Shown: piece by piece, positions 1 through 4,964 of the stretch
Numbering within the stretch: position 1 is the stretch's first letter
Layout: each line of letters begins with the position of its first letter
Source of the DNA: an uncultured Collinsella sp.
GTDB taxonomy: Bacteria > Actinomycetota > Coriobacteriia > Coriobacteriales > Coriobacteriaceae
Direction of reading: 5' to 3'
DNA length: 5,070 nt
Assembly (NCBI GenBank): GCA_900553935.1
Contig: USFK01000122.1
Location: forward strand, 1 to 5,070
Made by a program: the position numbers and the translations under genes
The notes under the pieces: model-generated
Database searches by the model: none
Told to the model about the DNA's origin: nothing
Seen by the model: the letters and a program-made list of their open reading frames with translations, nothing else

Positions 1-1
1 T

Positions 2-78
2 GGCCCGTTCGTCTAGCGGTTTAGGACGCCGCCCTCTCAAGGCGGAGATCACCAGTTCGAATCTGGTACGGGCTACCA
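2..78 (+). tRNA. tRNA-Glu (anticodon CTC)
   Basis: The complete cloverleaf can be folded by eye. The 7-bp acceptor stem is 2-8 with 68-74 and includes one G-U pair. The D arm closes with GTC (11-13) and GAC (25-27). The anticodon stem CCGCC/GGCGG (29-33/41-45) encloses the loop CTCTCAA, giving anticodon CTC at 36-38, which reads the glutamate codon GAG. The T arm is ACCAG-TTCGAAT-CTGGT (51-67). The discriminator A is at 75 and CCA is encoded at 76-78. GAG is by far the commoner Glu codon in the neighbouring genes. The promoter must lie left of the window. Confidence 0.97.
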
Positions 79-88
79 AAATTGAACG

Positions 89-116
89 CCCGGGCCTCGT
101 AAGAGACCCGGGTTTT
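89..116 (+). terminator. Intrinsic terminator of the tRNA-Glu gene
   Basis: CCCGGG (89-94) pairs with CCCGGG (107-112). After one C-A mismatch the stem continues with CTC/GAG around a GTAA loop, and it is followed by TTTT (113-116). The hairpin begins 10 bp after the tRNA CCA end, so the tRNA is probably a single-gene transcription unit and the TPR gene downstream needs its own promoter. Confidence 0.85.
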
Positions 117-175
117 GTGTATTGACCGATATTTAAGGCGCGCGTTGAGTCTGCCGCCCGGACCGAGGAGTTGTC

Positions 176-1093
176 ATGGACCTGCCTATCAGCTTGGAAG
201 ACATCACGTATGCCGAGAACTATCTGGCGCAGGGCGACCTGGCTACGGCGACGCCGCTGCTTGAGCGTCTGGTGGAGCTCGCCGAGGAGTATATCGACGC
301 TGAGTGCAAGACGGAGGAGAAGCGCCAGTACTTTAGCTTCGACAGCAAGTTTGAGCGCCTGGCCTATCGCCGCGTGGAGAAGGATCCGCGCGAGCTGGTG
401 CAGGTCGAGGTTCCCTTTGACCGCCTATACTCCGACATGGCGTTTGCCTACATTCGCCAGCAGGATTATGTGAGTGCTCGGAATGCCCTGATGCAGGCCG
501 TGCGTTGGGATCCCATGAACTGCAACTATCGCTTGGACTTGGCCGAGCTGTTCCGCGCGCTCGAGGACAAGCAGGAGTGGGCATCGCTCTCGTTCTCGGT
601 GCTGGAGCGCGCGAGCGACGGTAAGTGCGCCGCACGCGCCTACACCAATTTGGGTCAGTACTTCTTGGAGCCCGAGACCGAGAACATTTCGGCTGCCGTG
701 GGCTGCGCGCGTCTGGCGCTGCGCCTGGCGCCCAACGATGCGCATACGACGCGCCTGCTCAACAAGATCCATACCACCTATCCGGATGCCGCGGACGAGA
801 GTGACGACCATGTGATGGGTGAGCTCGCCCTGCAGGGCGTGCCGACCTCGCCTTCGGCCGAGATCGCCATCTGCCTGATCATGTGCGCGACCGATGCTGC
901 AAGCGACGGCGACAAGCAGGAGGCTACGCGTCTGACGGTCCGTGCCCGCGACCTGGTGGGCGAGGAGGCATGCGCGGCGATTATCAAGCTGGTGCGCGAG
1001 AGCGATGCCGAGCTTAATGCCGAGCGCAGGGCAAAGCGCGAGGCTGCGGGCTCAAACGCCGATGGCGCCAAGGAGGCCGGCGATGCCCAGTAA
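176..1093 (+). CDS. TPR-repeat protein of unknown function, upstream of and overlapping smpB
   Basis: Predicted soluble 305-residue, largely helical protein with no signal peptide or membrane segment. TPR-like helix pairs are visible at about residues 8-40, 82-115 (the clearest, with A-Y-x-R-Q-x-D-Y-x-x-A and a closing W-D-P), 116-148 and 152-188 (closing L-A-P-N-D). A further helical part spans about 226-275. The C-terminal tail (277-305) is charged and Ala/Glu/Lys-rich, probably disordered. TPR folds usually bind proteins; no catalytic motif is visible and I cannot name a partner. The ATG at 176 follows GAGGAG (165-170) by 5 nt. The end overlaps smpB by 11 bp and carries the smpB ribosome binding site, so the two are very likely one operon. 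I see no convincing promoter in the short gap after the tRNA terminator. Existence of the gene is secure; its function is not known to me. Confidence 0.9.
   Translation: MDLPISLEDITYAENYLAQGDLATATPLLERLVELAEEYIDAECKTEEKRQYFSFDSKFERLAYRRVEKDPRELVQVEVPFDRLYSDMAFAYIRQQDYVSARNALMQAVRWDPMNCNYRLDLAELFRALEDKQEWASLSFSVLERASDGKCAARAYTNLGQYFLEPETENISAAVGCARLALRLAPNDAHTTRLLNKIHTTYPDAADESDDHVMGELALQGVPTSPSAEIAICLIMCATDAASDGDKQEATRLTVRARDLVGEEACAAIIKLVRESDAELNAERRAKREAAGSNADGAKEAGDAQ
1070..1076 (+). promoter_or_regulatory. Ribosome binding site of smpB, inside the TPR gene
   Basis: AAGGAGG lies 6 nt before the ATG at 1083 and within the last codons of the TPR gene. It fixes the smpB start and argues against the longer in-frame opening at 942. 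Ribosomes finishing the TPR gene pass over this site, which favours translational coupling. Confidence 0.85.
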
Positions 1094-1553
1094 GCGCGAG
1101 CGCAAGCTCATTTCCAAGAATCGCTCGGCACATCACGAGTACTTTATCGATGAGACGTTTGAGTGCGGTATTGAGCTGAGCGGTACCGAGGTCAAGTCGA
1201 TTCGCGAGCGCGCGTGCCAGATTACCGATACCTTTGCACTGATTCGTGGTGGGGAGTGCTGGCTCGTCGGCCTGCATATCCACCCTTATAGCCATGGTGG
1301 CGTGTGGAATCGCGATCCCGACCGTCGGCGCCGTCTGCTGCTGCACCGCAAGGAGATCGACTTTCTTGACGGCAAACTTCGCAACCGCGGCTATGCGCTG
1401 GTGCCGCTGGAGCTCTACTTTAATACCGACGGCCGCGTAAAGCTGCTGCTGGGCCTAGGCCGCGGCAAGAAGCTTTACGACAAGCGCGAGGATATGGCCA
1501 AGCGCGATGTCCAGCGCGAGATCGACCGCGCCCTCAAGGAGCGCAATCGCTAG
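1083..1553 (+). CDS. smpB: SsrA-binding protein SmpB
   Basis: SmpB binds tmRNA (SsrA) and delivers it to ribosomes stalled on broken messages, starting trans-translation. The 156-residue product has normal family length (about 150-160). Family signatures appear in order: K-N-R-S-A-H-H-E-Y-F-I near residues 12-22, G-I-E-L-S-G-T-E-V-K-S-I-R at 29-41, R-R-L-L-L-H-R-K-E-I at 83-92, the G-Y-A-L-V-P-L-E-L-Y-F strand at 103-113, and G-K-K-L-Y-D-K-R-E at 128-136. The basic C-terminal tail (about 137-156) matches the segment that enters the empty mRNA channel in known SmpB structures. The ATG at 1083 is chosen because of the AAGGAGG 6 nt upstream. The gene overlaps the TPR gene by 11 bp. No tmRNA gene is seen in this window. 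The next good terminator is at 1677-1711. Confidence 0.98.
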   Translation: MPSKRERKLISKNRSAHHEYFIDETFECGIELSGTEVKSIRERACQITDTFALIRGGECWLVGLHIHPYSHGGVWNRDPDRRRRLLLHRKEIDFLDGKLRNRGYALVPLELYFNTDGRVKLLLGLGRGKKLYDKREDMAKRDVQREIDRALKERNR

Positions 1554-1567
1554 GCGTTCTGTATAAG

Positions 1568-1630
1568 TTGCGGTGGAATACGGACTGTTTTGCCTGTTTG
1601 AGGGGCTATTCAGTCCTTATTTCACCGCAA
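1568..1630 (+). repeat. Long imperfect inverted repeat (20-bp arms, 23-nt loop)
   Basis: The arm at 1568-1587 is the reverse complement of 1611-1630 except at two positions, and the loop is 1588-1610. On the + strand one of these is a G-U pair and the other a C-U mismatch, so the RNA from the smpB side forms a nearly perfect 20-bp stem. No U-tract follows, so it is not a standard intrinsic terminator. It starts 14 bp after the smpB stop codon. It resembles a mobile or dispersed intergenic palindrome, but only one copy is in this window, so family membership is inference. Confidence 0.7.
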
Positions 1631-1651
1631 CTGCGGGCGTCTCATCTTGCT

Positions 1652-1678
1652 TATACTGTTTTGACACATATGTCTCAA
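1652..1678 (+). promoter_or_regulatory. Possible promoter and operator region upstream of the flavin reductase gene
   Basis: A TATACT (1652-1657) resembles a -10 box and is the same hexamer as in the rubredoxin promoter at 2306-2311, but no good -35 lies 16-18 bp upstream. Just downstream, 1661-1678 is an 18-bp near-palindrome, TTGA-C-ACATATGT-C-TCAA, with perfect symmetry except for one position per half. That is operator-like. A promoter here would place the terminator at 1677-1711 inside the 5' leader of the flavin reductase mRNA. No better promoter is visible between that terminator and the gene. Tentative. Confidence 0.3.
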
Positions 1679-1711
1679 AGGTGGTGTCCGTTGTGGGCGC
1701 CGCCTTTTTTT
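1677..1711 (+). terminator. Strong intrinsic terminator between smpB and the flavin reductase gene
   Basis: The segment 1677-1689 pairs with 1695-1707 over 13 bp (three are G-U pairs in RNA) around the 5-nt loop GTTGT. Seven T residues follow at 1705-1711, of which the first three also pair with the AAA at the stem base. It most simply ends the TPR-smpB transcript. It could also act as an attenuator in the leader of the flavin reductase gene, whose start codon is 51 nt further on. Confidence 0.85.
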
Positions 1712-1747
1712 GTGGGTACATACATCCATGAGGTTCCAACCCGCGTT

Positions 1748-1754
1748 AGGGGAG
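1748..1754 (+). promoter_or_regulatory. Ribosome binding site deciding the flavin reductase start
   Basis: AGGGGAG lies 8 nt before the ATG at 1763. The open frame runs back to an ATG at 1568, but that start has no such site and its extension would read through the hairpin repeat and the terminator. Confidence 0.75.
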
Positions 1755-1762
1755 TGATTGTT

Positions 1763-2266
1763 ATGGACAAAACTGCGTTCTTTACCATGCCGAGCGGTCT
1801 GTACGTGGTGAGCGCCGCGGCAGACGGGCTGCGCGCCGGCTGCGTCATCAACACTGCGGTGCAGGTGACGTCCATGCCGCCGCGCATTTCGGTTGCCGTG
1901 AACAAGGACAACGTCACCTCGGGCGTCATCGCTTCGGCCAAAGCGTTCGCGCTGACCGTGATCGATCAGACCGCCGATATGCTCTACATCGGTAACTTTG
2001 GGTTCCGTACCAGCAGCGATTATGACAAGTTTGCCAAATACGAGACCCGCGAGACGGCTCTGGGCATGCCCTATGTGCCCGAGCACGCGGCGGCCCTGTT
2101 TAGCTGCCATTTGATCGACACTGTGGATGTTGGCACGCATCTACTGTTTATCGGCGAGGTCGAGGATGCCGAGCGCTTGAGTGACGAGACGCCGCTCACC
2201 TACGATTACTACCATAAGGTCCTGAAGGGCAAGACGCCTCCGAAGGCGTCCTCGTATCAAGGCTAG
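1763..2266 (+). CDS. Flavin reductase-like FMN-binding protein (Hrb N-terminal-domain type)
   Basis: This 167-residue soluble protein belongs to the flavin reductase-like family of FMN-binding split-barrel proteins. Visible features are G-C-V-I-N-T-x-x-Q-V-T-S-x-P-P at residues 26-40, V-N-K-D-N near 46-50, G-N-F-G-F-R-T-S-S-D-Y-D-K-F near 77-90, D-V-G-T-H-L-L-F-I-G-E-V at 122-133, and a Y-Y-H-K-V-L-K-G-K-T-P-P end at 149-160. That layout matches the N-terminal half of high-molecular-weight rubredoxin (Hrb), which in Moorella moves electrons from NADH to its rubredoxin domain and on to a flavodiiron protein. Here the protein stops where Hrb would continue, and a rubredoxin gene follows 89 bp later. 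The start at 1763 is chosen from its ribosome binding site. The inferred role is NAD(P)H-dependent FMN reduction feeding the rubredoxin. The family call is firm; the physiological partner is not shown. Confidence 0.88.
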   Translation: MDKTAFFTMPSGLYVVSAAADGLRAGCVINTAVQVTSMPPRISVAVNKDNVTSGVIASAKAFALTVIDQTADMLYIGNFGFRTSSDYDKFAKYETRETALGMPYVPEHAAALFSCHLIDTVDVGTHLLFIGEVEDAERLSDETPLTYDYYHKVLKGKTPPKASSYQG

Positions 2267-2283
2267 AAATGTTTTAAAAATAC

Positions 2284-2311
2284 TTGCATTATATTATTAA
2301 GAATCTATACT
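2284..2311 (+). promoter_or_regulatory. Sigma-70-type promoter of the rubredoxin gene
   Basis: TTGCAT (2284-2289) and TATACT (2306-2311) are separated by 16 bp. They lie in a strongly AT-rich island (about 2267-2322) that stands out from the GC-rich surroundings. The expected transcription start near 2318 leaves a leader of roughly 38 nt. The rubredoxin can therefore be made independently of the flavin reductase, although no terminator separates the two genes, so read-through is also possible. Confidence 0.7.
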
Positions 2312-2355
2312 GATAAATGAAGTACATCACCAGTCGCGTTTGAGAGGAGAACATC

Positions 2356-2499
2356 ATGGCTGAGGAGAAGAAGACGTATAAGTTCGTGTGCGTCGTTTGC
2401 GGTTACGAGGTTGAGGTCGATACGCCCGAGCTGCCCGAGGATTATGTGTGCCCGGTGTGTGGCGTCGGTCCCGATCAGTTTGAGCTCGTCGAGGAGTAG
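2356..2499 (+). CDS. Small rubredoxin (47 residues)
   Basis: Rubredoxins are one-electron carriers with a single iron held by four cysteines. The ligands are C12-x-x-C15-G-Y and C32-P-V-C35-G, and the tail G-V-G-P-D-Q-F-E-L is typical of rubredoxin domains. Only 16 residues separate the two CxxC knuckles, against about 29 in classical free rubredoxins. The protein is therefore closer to the short rubredoxin domains at the ends of rubrerythrins and some flavin reductase fusions. It is acidic after a short lysine-containing N terminus. AGGAG (2345-2349) lies 6 nt before the ATG. It has its own promoter, and a strong terminator starts 39 bp after the stop codon. With the flavin reductase upstream it would form a split Hrb-like electron relay (inference). 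Confidence 0.93.
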   Translation: MAEEKKTYKFVCVVCGYEVEVDTPELPEDYVCPVCGVGPDQFELVEE

Positions 2500-2538
2500 C
2501 TCGCAGACACACGGCGAAAGCCGAACATAGCTCTGTCC

Positions 2539-2574
2539 AAGGGCCTCGGTCGAATTCTCGGCCGGGGCCCTTTT
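2539..2574 (+). terminator. Intrinsic terminator of the rubredoxin transcript
   Basis: The arms 2539-2553 and 2558-2572 form a 15-bp stem (two G-U pairs in RNA, AA/TT at the base) around a 4-nt loop ATTC, followed by TTTT at 2571-2574. It is among the strongest hairpins in the window. Its base carries A residues on the opposite strand, so it might also act on leftward transcription, but only AA precedes it there. Confidence 0.9.
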
Positions 2575-2602
2575 CCTCCGCCCCCAAGGGATCACGGTTG
2601 CT

Positions 2603-2642
2603 GTTGGCCGATCCTGTCTGTTGTGAGTCCGGCCGACCTTTT
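2603..2642 (+). terminator. Weak possible secondary terminator hairpin
   Basis: GTTGGCCG (2603-2610) pairs with CGGCCGAC (2630-2637) with one G-U pair and a 19-nt loop, followed by C and TTTT (2639-2642). The large loop makes it a poor terminator. It may be a backup to the strong one just upstream or have no role. Confidence 0.3.
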
Positions 2643-2700
2643 GTCTTAATCTGTAACGTCTAACGGCTCAAAACGGGTCTTCCTGTTACAGATCGAGACA
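2642..2700 (+). repeat. Dispersed palindromic repeat, copy 1
   Basis: This is a 59-bp unit with 16-bp terminal arms (2642-2657 and 2685-2700) around a 27-bp centre. The right arm is GTTACAGATCGAGACA; the left arm matches its reverse complement at 14 of 16 positions. It matches copy 2 at 46 of 59 positions, and the last 27 bp are identical (2674-2700 and 2754-2780). It carries no open reading frame. It looks like a small non-autonomous or REP-like intergenic palindrome. Confidence 0.85.
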
Positions 2701-2721
2701 AACGGAGTTATCCCTCGGAAT

Positions 2722-2780
2722 GATCTCGATCTGTAACATCTAGACATCAAAAGCGGGTCTTCCTGTTACAGATCGAGACA
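2722..2780 (+). repeat. Dispersed palindromic repeat, copy 2
   Basis: This copy has the same orientation and length as copy 1, starting 80 bp later with a 21-bp unique spacer between them. The arms pair over 14 bp (2724-2737 with 2765-2778) without mismatch, so this copy is the better folded. It lies 26 bp past the end of mntH, which reads leftwards into it, so it could shape the 3' end of that transcript. Confidence 0.85.
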
Positions 2781-2806
2781 TTTGCCTGGGCAGGTGTCCC
2801 GCCCCA

Positions 2807-4063
2807 TTACATCCCTGTCAACAACACGACATCGAGAATCGTCACGATGGCACCGATCCCTACGAGCAGCGCGTTGAGCGGGCGCGAGTTGGCGTATTTA
2901 CCCATGACGCGGGGCGAACTGGTGAGTCGTATGAGCACAAAGACCGTAATCGGCAGCTGAAGCGACAGCAGTGCCTGACTCCAAATGAGACCCTCAAAAG
3001 GATTCGGGACGACCAAGCACGCCGCCACTGCGCCGACGAAACAGGCCGCCACCCCGATCGAGGAATGTCGGTCGTGGATATCGTATTCCTCGTCGAACAT
3101 GCCCGCGGTGATGGTGCCCGCCGCCATGCCCGCCGTCACGCTACTCGAGAGGCCCGCAAACAGCAGCGCCACGGCAAAGATGGTCGAGCTTGCCGGGCCC
3201 AGAATGGGGGAGAGCGTGGCCGCTGCGACGGCGAGGTCGTCTACGACCATGCCGTGCGCAAAGAAGGTCGTTGCGGCCAGGATGACCATGGCCGAGTTGA
3301 TTGCCCAGCCCACGCCCATCGAAAAGAGCGTGTCGAAGAGCTCGTAGTGCAGACGCTCTTCGATAACCTGCTCGCCTTGGCCTTCGAAGTGCATGGATTG
3401 GATGACCTCGGAGTGCAGAAAAAGGTTGTGGGGCATAACGACCGCACCCAGGACACTCACGATAATCGCGGCAGAGCCAGTGGGCATACTGGGCGTGATC
3501 CAGCTTGCGGCGGCTTGCGGCCAGTCGACCTTGACTAGTGCAAGCTCGGCCAAAAACGAGAGTCCTACCACGCCTACGAAGGCGATGATCCAGCGTTCGG
3601 CATGCTTGTAGGAGTTCGTCATGAGCATCGCCATCGATACTGCCGCCACGATGACGCAGCCCGCGCGCACGGGCAGCCCAAAGAGCATTTGAAGGGCAAT
3701 CGCGCCGCCCAGGACTTCGGCCATGGCGGTGGCGATGGTCGCGAGATAGGCGCTGGCGAGCACCGTACGCCCGACGAAGCGGGGGAGGTAACGTGTCGTG
3801 GCCTCGGCAAGGCAGGCGCCCGTGGCGATACCCAGGTGCGCCGCGTTGTGCTGCAGCACGATGAGCATAATCGTGGACAGCGTGACGATCCACAGCAGCG
3901 CGTAGCCAAACTGCGAGCCCGCGGCCATATTGGAGGCCCAGTTGCCCGGGTCGATAAAGCCGACGGTCACGAGCAGCCCGGGGCCGATATGCCGCGCAAT
4001 GTCTAGGCCTCCGTGACCACCGGTGCGTCGGGAGCCAAAGTGTTGTTTGAGATGGTTGAGCAT
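2807..4063 (-). CDS. mntH: Nramp-family divalent metal transporter MntH (Mn2+/Fe2+)
   Basis: Nramp proteins import Mn2+ and other transition metals across the cytoplasmic membrane with protons. The 418-residue product has the usual length and about 11 hydrophobic segments. The two metal-binding motifs are intact: D38-P39-G40-N41 in helix 1 (context G-F-I-D-P-G-N-W) and M210-P211-H212-N213 in helix 6 (context G-A-V-V-M-P-H-N-L-F-L-H-S). The helix 6 methionine is the canonical ligand that favours Mn2+/Fe2+, not Mg2+ or Al3+. The family tail W-S-Q-A-L-L-S-L-Q-L-P and V-M-G-K-Y-x-N is present at about 361-391. An in-frame ATG at 4099 exists, but only the ATG at 4063 has a ribosome binding site. 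It follows gpmA by 75 bp on the same strand with no terminator between, so co-transcription is likely. No clear terminator follows it. Confidence 0.96.
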   Translation of the reverse strand: MLNHLKQHFGSRRTGGHGGLDIARHIGPGLLVTVGFIDPGNWASNMAAGSQFGYALLWIVTLSTIMLIVLQHNAAHLGIATGACLAEATTRYLPRFVGRTVLASAYLATIATAMAEVLGGAIALQMLFGLPVRAGCVIVAAVSMAMLMTNSYKHAERWIIAFVGVVGLSFLAELALVKVDWPQAAASWITPSMPTGSAAIIVSVLGAVVMPHNLFLHSEVIQSMHFEGQGEQVIEERLHYELFDTLFSMGVGWAINSAMVILAATTFFAHGMVVDDLAVAAATLSPILGPASSTIFAVALLFAGLSSSVTAGMAAGTITAGMFDEEYDIHDRHSSIGVAACFVGAVAACLVVPNPFEGLIWSQALLSLQLPITVFVLIRLTSSPRVMGKYANSRPLNALLVGIGAIVTILDVVLLTGM

Positions 4064-4069
4064 GGTGCG

Positions 4070-4075
4070 CTCCTG
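4070..4075 (-). promoter_or_regulatory. Ribosome binding site deciding the mntH start
   Basis: Read on the - strand this is CAGGAG, 6 nt before the ATG at 4063. The upstream ATG at 4099 has no comparable site and would add a 12-residue polar stretch (M-R-R-H-A-A-H-T...) unlike Nramp N termini. Confidence 0.75.
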
Positions 4076-4138
4076 TGTATGGGCGGCGTGACGTCGCATC
4101 TGGGTCGTGCGGCGCCACGCGTCGGATTTGGGTTGGGG

Positions 4139-4912
4139 CTACTTGTGCGCTTTGCCCTGATTGGCCACGGCGTCGATCTTGGCGGCGATGGTCGCCGGGT
4201 CACCGATGTAGCGCTTGTCGAGGACATTGAAATCGGTATCGAAGGTGTAGACGAGCGGCACGCCAGTGGGGATGTTGACCTTGAGGATCTCCTCGGGCGT
4301 GAGGTGCTCGAGCTTCATGACGAGTGAGCGCAGGGAGTTGCCGTGCGCGGCGATGAGTGCGCGCTTGCCGGCGAGCATCTGGGGGCGAATCTCGTCTTCG
4401 AAATAGGGCCAGGCGCGGGCGATCGTGTCCTTGAGGCACTCGGTATAGGGCAGCTGATCGGGCGCGACGTCGCGGTATTGCTCCTGGGTGTGGGGGTCGC
4501 GCGCGTCGTCCGGCTCGAGTGCCGGCGGGCAGACATCGAAGGAGCGGCGCCAGATGAGCACCTGTTCGTCGCCGTGCTCCGCGGCGGCATCGGCCTTGTT
4601 GAGACCCTGCAACGCACCGTAGTGGCGCTCGTTGAGCTTCCAGGATTTGATGACGGGTAGCCACTCGCGATCCATTTGGCCGAGCACGATGTTGAGGGTG
4701 TGGATTGCGCGCTTGAGGCGCGAAGTGTAGCAGACGTCAAAGTCGAAACCGGCTTCTTTGAGGGCGCGGCCGCCTGCCGCCGCCTCTTCGCGGCCCGTGT
4801 CGGTGAGCTCGACATCGGTCCAGCCGGTGAACAGGTTGAGCTTGTTCCACTCGGACTCTCCGTGACGGATAAGGACGAGTTGCATCGTCTGCTGGTCTGC
4901 TTGGTGCGCCAT
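4139..4912 (-). CDS. gpmA: 2,3-bisphosphoglycerate-dependent phosphoglycerate mutase
   Basis: This cytoplasmic enzyme interconverts 3- and 2-phosphoglycerate in glycolysis and gluconeogenesis, using a phosphohistidine and 2,3-bisphosphoglycerate. The 257-residue product has L-I-R-H-G-E-S-E-W-N at 14-23 with H17 as the phosphorylated histidine, Y-T-S-R-L-K-R-A at 62-69, L-N-E-R-H-Y-G-A-L-Q-G at 93-103 with the acid/base E95, and A-A-H-G-N-S-L-R at 188-195 with the second active-site H190. The full-length fold marks it as the dPGM type, not a short phosphatase relative. The ATG at 4912 is chosen because AAGGAGG lies 5 nt upstream; the alternative Met10, where most family members begin, has no such site. 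It is first in a probable two-gene unit with mntH. The GpmA class needs no metal, unlike the Mn-dependent GpmI. Confidence 0.97.
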   Translation of the reverse strand: MAHQADQQTMQLVLIRHGESEWNKLNLFTGWTDVELTDTGREEAAAGGRALKEAGFDFDVCYTSRLKRAIHTLNIVLGQMDREWLPVIKSWKLNERHYGALQGLNKADAAAEHGDEQVLIWRRSFDVCPPALEPDDARDPHTQEQYRDVAPDQLPYTECLKDTIARAWPYFEDEIRPQMLAGKRALIAAHGNSLRSLVMKLEHLTPEEILKVNIPTGVPLVYTFDTDFNVLDKRYIGDPATIAAKIDAVANQGKAHK

Positions 4913-4917
4913 AGGGG

Positions 4918-4924
4918 CCTCCTT
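4918..4924 (-). promoter_or_regulatory. Ribosome binding site deciding the gpmA start
   Basis: Read on the - strand this is a perfect AAGGAGG, 5 nt before the ATG at 4912. It supports a nine-residue extension (M-A-H-Q-A-D-Q-Q-T) before the conserved M-Q-L-V-L-I-R-H-G start. Just upstream in the leader is a 6-bp hairpin (4930-4935 with 4941-4946, loop of 5). Confidence 0.8.
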
Positions 4925-4964
4925 GATCTGGCACGGTGTGCGTGCCGTTTGCTTGACGCCGCAA

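Larger units (their letters stand above)
2500..2806. other. Intergenic gap between convergent rubredoxin and mntH genes
   Basis: There is no credible gene in these 307 bp. In order, the gap holds the rubredoxin terminator (2539-2574), a weak secondary hairpin (2603-2642) and two tandem palindromic repeats (2642-2700 and 2722-2780). A 26-bp remainder abuts the mntH stop codon. No U-tract terminator reading leftwards from mntH is visible. Confidence 0.8.

Noticed and set aside
942..1082. Extension of smpB to an ATG at 942
   Set aside because: It lies inside the TPR gene in another frame, lacks SmpB similarity, and the ATG at 1083 has a perfect ribosome binding site and gives the normal family length.
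1568..1762. N-terminal extension of the flavin reductase frame back to an ATG at 1568
   Set aside because: It would translate the hairpin repeat and the terminator, has no ribosome binding site, and adds 65 residues with no family likeness. The start at 1763 has AGGGGAG 8 nt upstream.
1631..1762. FMN riboswitch in front of the flavin reductase gene
   Set aside because: The leader is too short and shows none of the conserved RFN-element blocks. Only a simple terminator hairpin is present.
1554..1762. A tmRNA (ssrA) gene next to smpB
   Set aside because: smpB and ssrA are often neighbours, but no tRNA-like ends, G-x-TTCGA arm or tag-peptide frame ending in Ala-Ala is seen here. The 200-bp gap is also too small.
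2305..2595. Open frames on the - strand covering the rubredoxin gene
   Set aside because: They run through a strong promoter and terminator on the + strand, show no recognisable domain, and overlap a certain rubredoxin gene.
2642..2780. CRISPR-like array (two similar units with a 21-bp spacer)
   Set aside because: Only two units are present. They are 59 bp, strongly palindromic and diverged in the centre, a lone arm recurs 2.3 kb away, and no cas genes are nearby.
4064..4099. mntH start at the upstream ATG at 4099
   Set aside because: There is no ribosome binding site before it, and the added residues are polar and unlike Nramp N termini. CAGGAG precedes the ATG at 4063.
3065..4327. Long + strand open frames antisense to mntH and gpmA
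   Set aside because: These are typical shadow frames of GC-rich genes. They lack good ribosome binding sites and their products are low-complexity Arg/Gly/Ala-rich, whereas the - strand frames encode clear full-length MntH and GpmA.
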